From NCBI GenBank assembly GCA_964477525.1, contig CAYZHY010000003.1, positions 31,997 to 95,996 of the forward strand: DNA of 64,000 nt, written 5' to 3'. The position numbers were made by a program, and so were the translations under genes. How positions within the stretch are numbered: the first letter of the stretch is position 1; each line of letters starts with the position of its first letter. The DNA comes from PCC-9228 sp964477525 (GTDB lineage Bacteria > Cyanobacteriota > Cyanobacteriia > Cyanobacteriales > PCC-9228). This document shows positions 9,993 to 18,674 of this stretch, in pieces. Under the pieces are notes generated by a model. That model was not told the DNA's origin and made no database searches. It saw only the letters and a list, made by a program, of their open reading frames with translations.

Positions 9993-10550
9993 GCGCGTGC
10001 GTTTTTGATGTCTGACAACGAACTGAAATTTTTCGTTGGGTGCGTTTGTCGGTCTAGCTGGCACCTGAGGGCACCATAACTTAACTACCCATCTTATCAA
10101 AAGGTTGCCACCGAAGTGCGATCGCAAAGGATTCTTTGCCATTCACTAGCAAATATTTTCATTCTTTTTATAGCAATTTCCCATTCCATATGAAGATGAA
10201 AAGTTTATGCATATAGAAAAATAAGAGAAAATAGCTGTTTTTCTTTTCTGCAAAATATCCGTTATGTTGTATAAAAACGCTATAGAAATTGACAAAATCA
10301 TCGAACAGTTGTCGAACAACAAACAATTGAATCAATGTGGTTGGCAAAGAGCAAAAATTTTTCTGACCATCCAAAACCGGGATAATGGTTTTATCTGGAT
10401 AGCCATGCGCTCAAACATGAAAGCTTGCCCAAAATAAAATTGTTCTTGTTGGTTTATTTGTCAATTTGTCCTTGGAAGTAACTGGTTGGTTTGTGTGTTC
10501 CTTATGTTCCCTTCAACAATTGCAGGACAACCCTTCAGCCACTGTCAAGG
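9993..10550. other. Gene-free spacer pdxA-thrB
   Basis: A 558-bp, partly very AT-rich spacer between pdxA and thrB, both on the minus strand. One GCGATCGC-like site is present near 10120. Short open frames here have unnatural composition. No RNA gene or clear terminator was seen; it probably holds the thrB promoter. Confidence 0.45.
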
Positions 10551-11654
10551 CTATCTTTGTGCTTCCAATTTCACTGCGTCCTTTTTCAGTTGTCGTTGTT
10601 GGACAAAATAAGCAGCCCAGGAAATAGCCGCTTTCATACTTGTGGCATCGGCCATTCCTTGGCCAACAATATCGAAAGCCGTTCCGTGGTCGGGGGAAGT
10701 ACGAACAAAAGGCAAACCCACCGTTGTATTGACAGCACGATCGAAAGCCATTAGCTTCACTGGAATCAATCCTTGGTCGTGATACAAAGCTAGATATGCA
10801 TCGGCAGGATTTTCTTGGGTTTGACCGTACCACGCCCACCCTGGTTTCACCCACATGGTATCCGGCGGTATGGGTCCCAACAACTCAATTTGGGAATATT
10901 GCTGCTTTTTTTCCTGCAACCAAGAAACCATCCAGTCTTTTTCTTCGGTACCTAACTGACCGTTTTCGCCGCTGTGGGGATTTAACCCTGCGATCGCAAT
11001 TCGGGCATGGTTCGTGGCAAAATCCTGTTGCAAGCAGGTAACCAACAAATCAAGTTTGGTTGACAGTAAGGAAGGGGTCAGCGTCGTTGGAACTTGGTTC
11101 AGGGGAATATGGGTGGTGGCCAGCAACGTTCGCAAAATCCAACCGCTATGGGGAGATTGGGCCACAAATAGCATGCCAAATTTTTCCACACCAGCCATGC
11201 TTGCCAAAAGTTCCGTTTGCCCGGGATAAAAATGTCCGGCAGCTTTCCAAGCAGATTTGGCAATGGGGGCCGTGACAATTCCGTGAGAGCGACCGGCTAG
11301 GGTTTCGCGAACTGCTGTTTGCAAATAAACAAAACTCGCCGCGCCGCTGGCAGCATTGCCCACCCCTGGTTGGATATTTTGGTTGGTTTCTGGTGGAAGT
11401 TCCGGTTCCAGAATTTCTACGCTATCGGGATGTAAAAGGGGTTGTGCGGTTTGACGCTGCAATTGCTGGTGCGATCGCCACAAAACCTCGCGCGATCCCA
11501 CCAAGACTACTCGGCAGCCATGGGTCACCTCGGGATCGGCCAGAGCTTTGAGAACAACTTCAGGACCAATCCCGGCGGGGTCGCCGATAGGAATAGCCAA
11601 ACGCAGTTGGGACGCTGTAGAAGGAGAAGTTTGGGTTGGTGTCGTCAAATTCAA
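10551..11654 (-). CDS. pdxA: 4-hydroxythreonine-4-phosphate dehydrogenase PdxA
   Basis: Oxidises 4-phosphohydroxy-L-threonine with NAD in the DXP-dependent vitamin B6 pathway. Family motifs are IPIGDPAGIGPE near residue 21, the metal-binding region AGLNPHSGENG near 225, and ALYHDQGLIPVK near 290. The 367-residue frame begins at a TTG; no in-frame ATG or GTG precedes the first conserved motif, so a TTG start is likely and its exact position is uncertain. The gene is divergent from petM; the two starts are about 80 bp apart and share a promoter region. Confidence 0.94.
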   Translation of the reverse strand: MNLTTPTQTSPSTASQLRLAIPIGDPAGIGPEVVLKALADPEVTHGCRVVLVGSREVLWRSHQQLQRQTAQPLLHPDSVEILEPELPPETNQNIQPGVGNAASGAASFVYLQTAVRETLAGRSHGIVTAPIAKSAWKAAGHFYPGQTELLASMAGVEKFGMLFVAQSPHSGWILRTLLATTHIPLNQVPTTLTPSLLSTKLDLLVTCLQQDFATNHARIAIAGLNPHSGENGQLGTEEKDWMVSWLQEKKQQYSQIELLGPIPPDTMWVKPGWAWYGQTQENPADAYLALYHDQGLIPVKLMAFDRAVNTTVGLPFVRTSPDHGTAFDIVGQGMADATSMKAAISWAAYFVQQRQLKKDAVKLEAQR

Positions 11655-11735
11655 TGCCGATTCTTTTTTCGTGGGCTTAATTTGTGATAATACATTAAGA
11701 AGTCGTCAACTGTTCTGCAAAGGAGAACCGATTTT

Positions 11736-11843
11736 ATGGCTGAAGAAATTTTCAATGCTGCCCTGCTCTCTTTTATCTTGACCCCCGTTGGTTTGATCGT
11801 CGGCTTTCTGTTGCTGAAAGTTGAAGGCAACGAGGAAGTGTAA
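11736..11843 (+). CDS. petM: Cytochrome b6f complex subunit PetM
   Basis: A 35-residue single-span membrane protein, subunit VII of the cytochrome b6f complex. It begins MAEEIFNAALLSF, has one hydrophobic helix (about residues 8-27) and ends LLLKVEGNEEV. The short N-terminus, one helix and acidic tail match PetM of other cyanobacteria. A good Shine-Dalgarno AAGGAG lies about 10 bp upstream of the ATG. The gene stands alone between divergent pdxA and the convergent ArsR-type regulator, 19 bp from the stop of the latter. Confidence 0.9.
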   Translation: MAEEIFNAALLSFILTPVGLIVGFLLLKVEGNEEV

Positions 11844-11862
11844 GGGTTGCGGCCAGCAATAT

Positions 11863-12273
11863 CTACGAGTCCTCAGGTTCATCCAGGTGCTCGGCCACTG
11901 CGTTATACAGGTTGAGCACGTGGTTGTCCTTGAGGTGGTAAAATACTTTTCTGCCATCTTTGCGATATCCCACCACCCGCAGCGATCGCAAGGCTCGCAA
12001 CTGGTGGGAAACGGCAGATTCGCTCATTTGTACGGCTTTCGCTAAATCGCAAACGCACATTTGTTGGGCGGCAAGAGCTGATAAAATTCGCAGGCGATTG
12101 GCATCCCCCAAAATGGCAAAAAATTCTGCCATGCGCTGGGATTTCTCGATATTTAGGGTATTGGCTGCTACCCGACGCATTTGTTCCGGGTCGGTAGCAT
12201 GAACCTCGCTACAAAACTCGGGTAGCGTTTCTAGGTGTTGGACGCGATTTTGTGGGTTAGACATGTTAAACAA
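11863..12273 (-). CDS. ArsR/SmtB-family metal-sensing repressor
   Basis: A 136-residue winged-helix repressor resembling SmtB/ZiaR. The recognition helix region SESAVSHQLRALRSLRVV lies at 84-101. The alpha-5 zinc site of SmtB (Asp104, His106, His117, Glu120) is conserved with exact spacing as D116, H118, H129 and E132. A CVC motif at 73-75 adds possible thiol ligands, as in ZiaR-type sensors, and C21/H25 lie in the N-terminal arm. Zinc is therefore the likely effector. It is divergent from ycf39 and convergent with petM; no metal-export gene is next to it. A second ATG four codons in is an equally possible start. Confidence 0.88.
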   Translation of the reverse strand: MFNMSNPQNRVQHLETLPEFCSEVHATDPEQMRRVAANTLNIEKSQRMAEFFAILGDANRLRILSALAAQQMCVCDLAKAVQMSESAVSHQLRALRSLRVVGYRKDGRKVFYHLKDNHVLNLYNAVAEHLDEPEDS

Positions 12274-12420
12274 CTCAGAAGGACGATGGAGGTGGTCTTT
12301 AGGTGCTTGTATGTACTATTATATTTCTATATGACAATAAAGTTTTTCGGTTTACCAGCCATCCTGAGTATTTTTCACCAAAATGTAAACTTTTGTGTAC
12401 GAAATGAAAAAACTTCTGAT

Positions 12421-12435
12421 ACTCTATAAAAGAGT
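12421..12435. promoter_or_regulatory. Short inverted repeat upstream of ycf39
   Basis: ACTCT and AGAGT arms around ATAAA, located 28 bp before the ycf39 ATG in the intergenic region shared with the divergent ArsR-type gene. Its position fits an operator or a promoter-overlapping element. It does not match the 12-2-12 operator usual for SmtB proteins, so any link to the regulator is a guess. Confidence 0.3.
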
Positions 12436-12462
12436 GTTTTAAAATATAGCCATTAAATCTGC

Positions 12463-13437
12463 ATGAGTATAATATTAGTTGTTGGAGCTACCGGCACCCT
12501 GGGAAGGCAAGTTGCCCGTCGGGCTCTAGATGAAGGATATGCAGTACGCTGCCTCGTGAGAAATTATAAAAGAGCCTCCTTTTTAAAAGAGTGGGGAGCC
12601 GAGCTAGTTCTGGGGGATTTGTGCGACCCGCAAACTCTGCCACCGGCTTTGGAGGGAGTGGATGCGGTCATCGATGCTGCCACCTCTCGTCCTACTGATT
12701 CCTTGACGATTAAAGAAGTGGATTGGGATGGAAAAGTAGCGCTCATCCAAGCAGCAAAACAAGCGGGTGTCGAACGTTATATTTTCTTTTCCATTCTGAA
12801 CGCAGCCAAATATCCCCAAGTTCCGTTAATGGAAATTAAGCGTTGCACGGAACGTTTTCTAGAGGAATCGGGATTGGATTATACCATTTTGCGTCCTTGT
12901 GGTTTTCTGCAAGGTCTGATCGGTCAATATGCTATCCCCATTCTCGATCGCCAAGTGGTGTGGGTAACCAGCGAATCCGCACCTACCGCGTTTATGGATA
13001 GCCAAGATGTGGCTAAATTTGCCACCCGTGCTTTGCAAGTACCAGAAACCAAAAATCGTAGCTTTCCTGTAGTGGGGTCTCGTGCCTGGCAAGCTGGCGA
13101 AATTATTAATTTATGCGAACAGCTATCCGGCCAGCAAGCCAAAGTTTCCCGAGTGCCGGTGAATTTTTTACGGTTAATGCGCCGCATCATGCGCTTTTTT
13201 CAGTGGGGATGGAATGCTGCCGATCGCTTGGCGTTTGTGGAAGTGCTAGCCAGCAACGAACCGTTTAGTGCCGACATGCAAGAAACCTATGAAGTCTTTG
13301 GGCTGGACCCCACAGAAATGACGACCTTGGAATCTTACCTGCAAGAATATTTCAACCGGATTATGAAGAAACTCCGGGAATTAAACTACGATTTGGACAA
13401 AGCCAAGTCCAGAGACAAAAAACGGGTACCGTTTTAA
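12463..13437 (+). CDS. ycf39: Ycf39/HCF244-type PSII assembly factor
   Basis: An atypical short-chain dehydrogenase of 324 residues. The N-terminal NAD(P)-binding motif is VVGATGTLGRQVARRALDEG (residues 5-24). The family features LVRNYKRASFLKEWGAELVLGDL, VERYIFFSIL and the long C-terminal tail ending YDLDKAKSRDKKRVPF match Ycf39. The protein is known to act with high-light-inducible proteins in D1 synthesis and chlorophyll delivery during photosystem II assembly. The SYK-type catalytic residues are not evident, as in the family. The gene is divergent from the ArsR/SmtB-type regulator. Confidence 0.93.
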   Translation: MSIILVVGATGTLGRQVARRALDEGYAVRCLVRNYKRASFLKEWGAELVLGDLCDPQTLPPALEGVDAVIDAATSRPTDSLTIKEVDWDGKVALIQAAKQAGVERYIFFSILNAAKYPQVPLMEIKRCTERFLEESGLDYTILRPCGFLQGLIGQYAIPILDRQVVWVTSESAPTAFMDSQDVAKFATRALQVPETKNRSFPVVGSRAWQAGEIINLCEQLSGQQAKVSRVPVNFLRLMRRIMRFFQWGWNAADRLAFVEVLASNEPFSADMQETYEVFGLDPTEMTTLESYLQEYFNRIMKKLRELNYDLDKAKSRDKKRVPF

Positions 13438-13753
13438 ATTTCGACAGCCAATCCGCCAAAAGTCACTTCCAGCAATTATCTCCAGGCATGGTAAAATAAA
13501 CAACAAAGCATACGTAGGTACGATTTTTGGCATGGTTGAGCAGCTCTCCCAGCAGGGAAGGAGTTGGCAAAACCAGCGAAGATTTTACCTATGGCTAGAT
13601 AGTTTCTACACAGCGATCGCCCAACTTCTAAAAGCAGCGGCTTGGAAAATAGTCTGCGCCATGTTGCATCCTGTGGCCATCTCCAACGCGATCGCTGTCG
13701 GTCTAGCGAAGGATGTGTAGTGCAGACAGTCAACCTACTTTGGATAGTCAAGC
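13438..13753. other. Spacer ycf39-nadK
   Basis: A 316-bp spacer with two GCGATCGC sites. A 62-codon open frame at 13532-13720 on the plus strand resembles no family known to me and has no convincing ribosome site. The region probably holds the nadK promoter. Confidence 0.4.
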
Positions 13754-14671
13754 GTGCCCAAAGCAGGCATTATATACAACGACGCGAAACCGGTAGCTTC
13801 CCGTAGTGCCGAGGAACTCAAACAAAAACTCGCCGACAACGGTTGGGAAGTCTACTTAGCCACGGGTTCAGGTGGTTTGCTGGGATACTCCAGCCCTGAA
13901 AAACCCATGTGCCATACCCCCATTGATTCTTTAGCACCCCGTGGCTTCGACAGCAACATGAAATTTGTCGTGGTTCTGGGGGGAGACGGTACCGTTTTAT
14001 CTGCTTTCCGGCAAATCGCTTGTTGCGATATTCCCCTTTTAAGCGTAAATACGGGGCACATGGGCTTTTTAACGGAAGGCTACCTACAGCAACTTCCAGA
14101 GCTAATCGAACAGTTGCTGGCAGGGGATTATAAAATTGAGTCGCGCACCATGCTGACCGTCCAGGTGTTTCGCGACGAAACCTTGGTTTGGGAAGCTTTG
14201 TGTCTCAACGAAATGGTAATTCACCGGGAACCCCTGACCAGCATGTGCCATTTTGAAATTGAAGTGGGGCACCATGCACCTGTGGACATTGCTGCTGATG
14301 GGGTCATTTTATCTACACCGACGGGATCTACAGCCTATTCCTTGAGTGCTGGCGGTCCCGTGATTACCCCAGAAGTTCCCGTTCTACAATTGGTCCCCAT
14401 TTGCCCGCACTCCCTAGCTTCGCGAGCTTTGGTTTTCTCCGATCGCGAACCAGTTACCATATCTTCAGCCAATACCCATCCTCTTATGATGGTGGTGGAT
14501 GGCAATGCTGGCTGCTATGTTTTGCCGGAAGACCGCATGCGAGTAACGCGTTCGGAATACATGGCCCATTTTATTCGCGTACAGCCACCGGAATTTTTCC
14601 GGGTCTTGCGGGAAAAACTGGGATGGGGATTGCCCCACATCGCCAAACCGACTTCCGTGGAACTCCCTTAA
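13754..14671 (+). CDS. nadK: NAD kinase
   Basis: Phosphorylates NAD to NADP. The 305-residue protein has the diagnostic GGDGT at residues 76-80, the NE motif in LCLNEMVIHR, and the Gly-rich substrate segment DGVILSTPTGSTAYSLSAGGP near 180-200. The start is a GTG giving VPKAGIIYND, which places the first beta strand as in other NAD kinases. Many cyanobacteria carry two NAD kinases; this is one of them. A response regulator follows 27 bp downstream on the same strand, suggesting an operon. Confidence 0.95.
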   Translation: MPKAGIIYNDAKPVASRSAEELKQKLADNGWEVYLATGSGGLLGYSSPEKPMCHTPIDSLAPRGFDSNMKFVVVLGGDGTVLSAFRQIACCDIPLLSVNTGHMGFLTEGYLQQLPELIEQLLAGDYKIESRTMLTVQVFRDETLVWEALCLNEMVIHREPLTSMCHFEIEVGHHAPVDIAADGVILSTPTGSTAYSLSAGGPVITPEVPVLQLVPICPHSLASRALVFSDREPVTISSANTHPLMMVVDGNAGCYVLPEDRMRVTRSEYMAHFIRVQPPEFFRVLREKLGWGLPHIAKPTSVELP

Positions 14672-14698
14672 AGACAAAAAAACATCTAGCTGATTGCT

Positions 14699-15409
14699 AT
14701 GCAAAACGATTCTCCTTCGGAGATGCTTCGCGATCGCAGTACTTGCGTTCTATTGGTTGTCGCTGATGAAGCGCTATCCCAACGCGCTTGCTTGGATTTG
14801 CAAGAAGTGGGATACAATCCCGTTTTAGCCGGCGATATCCACAGTGGCTGCGAACGAGTTCGCCAAAATGCTGTGGAATTGGTCGTGGTTGACCAAGCTT
14901 TAGGCAACGAATCCGGTCTTGACTTTTGTCGCCAATTACGCTTTCTGGGCTATTCCGGTCCCGCCCTTTTGTTTATGGCTCACGATACAGTGTCGGAACG
15001 AGTTGCTTGTTTGGAAGCTGGTGCTGATGATTACTGCCTCAAACCCTACCGTACGGAAACTTTTGTCAACCTGGTGCGTCTTTACCTTAAACCCAACAAC
15101 CAAGGGGGCGAACATTTACGCTTTGGCGATTTGACCCTCGATCTATCCAACCGAAAAGCCATTCGCAACGGGCAAGAGATTGACCTCACTGCCAAGGAAT
15201 ACGAACTTCTGAAATATTTAATGGAACATCCGGGAGAAGTCCTAACACGCGAGCAGATTTTGGAACAAGTGTGGGGTCATCATTTTACCGGCGAATCCAA
15301 CGTGATTGAAGTGTACGTGCGTTACTTGCGGTTGAAGTTGGAAAGTGAAGGGCAAAAGCGTTTAATTCAAACCGTACGCGGTGTGGGGTACGCATTGCGA
15401 GAAAATTAG
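14699..15409 (+). CDS. OmpR-type response regulator, NblR-like
   Basis: A 236-residue receiver plus winged-helix DNA-binding regulator. The receiver (about 16-125) has the phospho-acceptor candidate D65 and Lys115 in CLKPYR. The usual acidic pair is reduced to a single Asp-Glu step in VVADEA. The output domain (about 135-235) carries DLTAKEYELLKYLMEHPGEV and VIEVYVRYLRLKLE. Sequence and position downstream of NAD kinase suggest NblR, the regulator of phycobilisome degradation and stress survival. This assignment is from recollected similarity. It is probably co-transcribed with nadK and the DUF192 gene 9 bp further on. Confidence 0.8.
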   Translation: MQNDSPSEMLRDRSTCVLLVVADEALSQRACLDLQEVGYNPVLAGDIHSGCERVRQNAVELVVVDQALGNESGLDFCRQLRFLGYSGPALLFMAHDTVSERVACLEAGADDYCLKPYRTETFVNLVRLYLKPNNQGGEHLRFGDLTLDLSNRKAIRNGQEIDLTAKEYELLKYLMEHPGEVLTREQILEQVWGHHFTGESNVIEVYVRYLRLKLESEGQKRLIQTVRGVGYALREN

Positions 15410-15418
15410 AAAGGAAAC

Positions 15419-16027
15419 ATGATGGTTCGATGGGGTGTTTTTTCAACAGTGGCAGTTATCGCGGCTACGACAATGGCAGGGGTTGTCCTTCGCGGCCAGG
15501 GCAGCAACCCAACTGGCAACCCAGCGTCATTGATATCGCCAGCGCCAACGACGCAGGTAGCTTCTGCAAAAAGGCAAGGACAAAAACTCCCGGTCACGGC
15601 ACAAGTAACGGTGGCAGATACCACGATCGATTTGGAGGTGGCGCGAACCGACAAACAACGGCGTATTGGGTTGATGTACAGGCGCTCTTTAGAGAAAAAT
15701 CGAGGGATGTTGTTTTTGTTTGACCCTCCTAGGGCGGTGCGTTTTTGGATGAAAAATACGCTGATTCCTTTGGATATGATTTTTCTGCGCGACGGTCAAG
15801 TCCAGAAAGTGGTAACGGCAGCTCCTCCCTGCGAACAGTCTCGCTGTCCTACTTATGGTATGGAAAAGACGGCTGTAGACCAGGTCATTGAATTGCGGGC
15901 CGGACGTGCTGAGGAGTTGGGAATTCAGGAAGGCGATCGCTTAACGGTAGAATTCTTAGAAGATCGTTCGCCTTCTGCTCAGGAAACAAATTTTCTACCA
16001 TCCGAGTTGGGTAGCGATCGGAAATAA
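15419..16027 (+). CDS. DUF192 family exported protein
   Basis: A 202-residue protein with an N-terminal hydrophobic signal or anchor (about 6-24), a Ser/Pro/Thr-rich linker and a DUF192 domain (about 60-180). Family landmarks are RIGLMYRRSLEKNRGMLFLF, the RFWMKNTLIPLDMIFL block and the C-terminal VIELRAGRAEELGIQEGD. The function of DUF192 is not established; it is usually extracytoplasmic. The gene follows the NblR-like regulator by 9 bp, so it is likely the last gene of a nadK operon. Confidence 0.88.
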   Translation: MMVRWGVFSTVAVIAATTMAGVVLRGQGSNPTGNPASLISPAPTTQVASAKRQGQKLPVTAQVTVADTTIDLEVARTDKQRRIGLMYRRSLEKNRGMLFLFDPPRAVRFWMKNTLIPLDMIFLRDGQVQKVVTAAPPCEQSRCPTYGMEKTAVDQVIELRAGRAEELGIQEGDRLTVEFLEDRSPSAQETNFLPSELGSDRK

Positions 16028-16917
16028 ACACATATGTTAACAAAATTTATACAAATTTTTATTTTATACAAACAAATATACCTATACAGAAACAGCTGGA
16101 TCTGCTAGGGTATATATTTGAACAGAACAAGTACAGTTGTATAAACTTCGCAAACAACTGGGATATAGCGGGCTTTCCCATCGGAGAGGTTTAAAGTAAC
16201 TAAGTCTTTTTTTGGGTGTGAGGAAAAACAAAAGCTAACCGTACCAGACCTTTCTCCTTCACGCTGAGGCTTTGCTAAAAGCGAGCTGAGCATCAGTATT
16301 TTTTGGTTGCTAGAGACTATTTATTCGTAGCTGGCGGAAAAAGGAGCTTTTTTTTTAGAAAAATGCTTTCCGATCGCCTGGAAAAGAACCTGTATGAAGG
16401 GATTCACCACTTTTGCGGTTGTCAAAATGGGTTGCCCGTTATATGCGGAAACGATATGGCATGCGTTGACATACCACAAGAAGCAGTGCCATAGGGCCGC
16501 TATAGAAGACACCATATTCCGTATTTGTTTGACGTTATTGGAAAAAACCACACTGACCGAAGATAGATTGGCTGAAGTGTGAGGGCCAAACATCCGATAT
16601 TGTAGGAATGGTTTTTTTTCTATCGAACGAACCATCTTCTAGCTAGCTAGGCGGGTAGGGAAATCCATACAGCTGGCAACAAGTACTGATTTTCCCAATC
16701 TCCGAAATCGGATGGCTGGCTTGGCCATAAGAAAACCCGTGCCAAGCCGATTCTTGCGATCTATACATGCCATCTATTTGGGGGTCGCTTGGTGGTTGGC
16801 AACCATCCTTTGCACAAGATAGGAACAACTTTTGTTGGCAATGCCTCTGAGAAGAAGAATTGCCCCCCAAAACCAGAACGTTTTCATTCATTAATTTAGG
16901 AGGACCTTGTTTTAGCC
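16028..16917. other. Long gene-free region (890 bp)
   Basis: The longest region without a recognisable gene in the window. It is AT-rich at its start and contains short open frames on both strands, the longest about 100 codons on the minus strand at 16321-16635 and about 94 codons at 16643-16927. None has recognisable motifs, and the latter overlaps the DUF2949 start. No tRNA or known small RNA motif was seen. Undetected non-coding RNA or a decayed gene remains possible. Confidence 0.45.
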
Positions 16918-17109
16918 ATGACACCAAACCGATACGACCCGCTTATTGAATTTTTGCAAGAAAATTTAGAACTTTCCGACTCCGACGTAGCCATTGCTTT
17001 GCGTCATGCGGAACCCGACCCCGGCCCATTGCCCATGATTTTATGGAAGTACGGATTGGTGACCATCGAACAGTTAAATCAAATTTATGACTGGCTGGAA
17101 GGCAAGTAA
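16918..17109 (+). CDS. DUF2949 family small protein
   Basis: A 63-residue cyanobacterial protein with the family pattern LIEFLQENLELSDSDVAIAL followed by PLPMILWKYGLVTIEQL and QIYDWLE. It resembles a small helical module also seen in proteins linked to type II/IV secretion ATPase N-domains, but its role is unknown. An AGGAGGA site precedes the ATG by 12 bp. It stands alone, convergent with the aminotransferase gene. Confidence 0.8.
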   Translation: MTPNRYDPLIEFLQENLELSDSDVAIALRHAEPDPGPLPMILWKYGLVTIEQLNQIYDWLEGK

Positions 17110-17118
17110 TTGAGAAGG

Positions 17119-17142
17119 GAAGGAACCGTTGTCCCTTCCTTC
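17119..17142. terminator. Hairpin between convergent genes
   Basis: GAAGGAA and TTCCTTC arms around a 10-nt loop, just after the DUF2949 stop and before the aminotransferase stop on the other strand. The position suits a bidirectional terminator, though the T-run is weak. Confidence 0.5.
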
Positions 17143-17173
17143 TTCAGAAATTGAGAAGAGTGCTAATAAAAAA

Positions 17174-18322
17174 CTATTGCAATACCTTGGCAGCTGCTGC
17201 TATACCAGCACCAGGTTGGAAACGATCGTGACCTAGTTTCAACAGGACGGATTCTAGAGCCGATAGGGTGGTGAGAATATCGCGATCGCTGATAAAACCT
17301 AAATGACCGATTCGGAAAATTTTTCCTTTTAGCTGGTTTTGTCCGCCAGCTAAAGCAATATCAAAATGTTTTTTGACCAACGAACGAACTTGCTCGGCAT
17401 CAGCAGTAGCCGGTGCCACCGCCGTTGTTGCCGGGCTGGTAGAGTCTTGGGGAGCAAACAAAGGCAATCCCATGGCTTCTACTCCAGCACAAGTTGCCTT
17501 GCTCAGGCGTTGGTGGCGGGCAATAATATTTTCCAACCCTTCTGCTTTCATCATTTCTAAAGTCACTTGCAAGGCGTAAATTAAGTTCACTGGCGGGGTA
17601 AACGGATTGCTATTTTTAGCAGCACTCTTGCTGTATGGACCCAAATCCAGGTAAAAGCGGGGACACTGGGCTTGTTTGTAAGCTTCCCAAGCCTTGTCGC
17701 TAACGCTGACAAAGCCCAAACCAGGAGGAATCATGTATCCTTTCTGGGAACCAGAGGCCACCACATCTAAACCCCATTCATCAACAGGAAGGTTCGTACA
17801 CCCCAAACTGGTGACCGCATCCACCATAATGAGGGCTTGTCCGTGTTGTTTGACATAGCGGTTGATGGTTTCCAGGTCGTTGAGAACGCCTGTGGACGTT
17901 TCGCTATGGGTAACGATGACTGCTTTAATTTCTTTGTTGGTGTCGTTGCTTAGCCGTTTCTGAAAAGCTTCTGGGTCGAGAGGTTTGCCCCAGTCAGCCG
18001 TAATTTTTTCTACATTTAAGTTATAAGCTTGGCATACTTCTGCCCAGCGTTCGCTAAATTTCCCGTTGCAGCCTACCAAAACGCGATCGCCGGGACTTAA
18101 GAAATTGATAATTCCAGCTTCCATGGCCCCCGTACCGCTGGCTGTCAGGACCAGGACATCATTTTGGGTTTGATGCAGCCACTTGAGACCGGCTGTCACC
18201 TCGCCCATAATTTCAGAAAATTCCCCGCTACGATGGCCGATGGGGTGTCTTCCCATAGCCAACAGTGCTTTTTCCGGCACTGGTGTGGGACCGGGAATCA
18301 TCAACATGTGTTTATCTTCCAT
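17174..18322 (-). CDS. PLP-dependent aminotransferase, alanine/serine-glyoxylate type
   Basis: A class V aminotransferase (382 aa) of the alanine-glyoxylate/serine-glyoxylate family, likely active in photorespiratory glyoxylate disposal. The N-terminus MEDKHMLMIPGPTPVPEKAL is typical. SGTGAMEAG contacts the cofactor phosphate, DAVTSLG holds the pyridine-ring Asp, and K194 in SGSQKGYMIPPG is the Schiff-base lysine. The start is the ATG preceded by AGGAAAG; a frame eight codons longer lacks such a site. Cyanobacterial homologues are sometimes misnamed soluble hydrogenase subunits. Substrate specificity cannot be read from the sequence. Confidence 0.9.
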   Translation of the reverse strand: MEDKHMLMIPGPTPVPEKALLAMGRHPIGHRSGEFSEIMGEVTAGLKWLHQTQNDVLVLTASGTGAMEAGIINFLSPGDRVLVGCNGKFSERWAEVCQAYNLNVEKITADWGKPLDPEAFQKRLSNDTNKEIKAVIVTHSETSTGVLNDLETINRYVKQHGQALIMVDAVTSLGCTNLPVDEWGLDVVASGSQKGYMIPPGLGFVSVSDKAWEAYKQAQCPRFYLDLGPYSKSAAKNSNPFTPPVNLIYALQVTLEMMKAEGLENIIARHQRLSKATCAGVEAMGLPLFAPQDSTSPATTAVAPATADAEQVRSLVKKHFDIALAGGQNQLKGKIFRIGHLGFISDRDILTTLSALESVLLKLGHDRFQPGAGIAAAAKVLQ

Positions 18323-18422
18323 TATTCTTTCCTGATATCTACACATCTTGGCTCGGAAATATCCTACCTACGATCGCGGTCTGTATCCCAAGCTTGCTTC
18401 GACAGGTTCAGCAACTTATTGT

Positions 18423-18674
18423 CTATTCCGACCTATCTCCATGAAGAGACCAGCGATATTCAAAGTCAATCTTGTCTCGTTGGCAGGATTCCTCAAGTCG
18501 TTTTTGTTGAGATAGAGCCTTGCGAACGGTTGCTATGAGTTCCAGTACCTGTTCTCGATAGGGAGAATCGTATCCCAAAGCCCTGGCTGTCTGCTGTTCC
18601 AAAAGTTGCAGCAGCAATTCGTAATGAATATGAGAAGGCAAGGGAACTGAGTGGGCAAATGTTTTGTTACTCAT
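18423..18674 (-). CDS. Small conserved cyanobacterial protein (DUF5340-like)
   Basis: An 83-residue hydrophilic, mostly helical protein with the blocks PLPSHIHYELLLQLLEQQTA and FEYRWSL. From memory it resembles the cyanobacterial DUF5340 family; no function is known. Its ATG overlaps the stop of the upstream 79-codon frame by four bases (ATGA), which suggests translational coupling. The aminotransferase gene lies about 100 bp downstream on the same strand. Confidence 0.65.
   Translation of the reverse strand: MSNKTFAHSVPLPSHIHYELLLQLLEQQTARALGYDSPYREQVLELIATVRKALSQQKRLEESCQRDKIDFEYRWSLHGDRSE

Noticed and set aside
13532..13720. 62-codon frame between ycf39 and nadK
   Set aside because: No ribosome site and no recognisable family; includes HIP1 palindromes translated by chance.
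16321..16635. 104-codon minus-strand frame in the large spacer
   Set aside because: Unnatural composition, no motif and no ribosome site.
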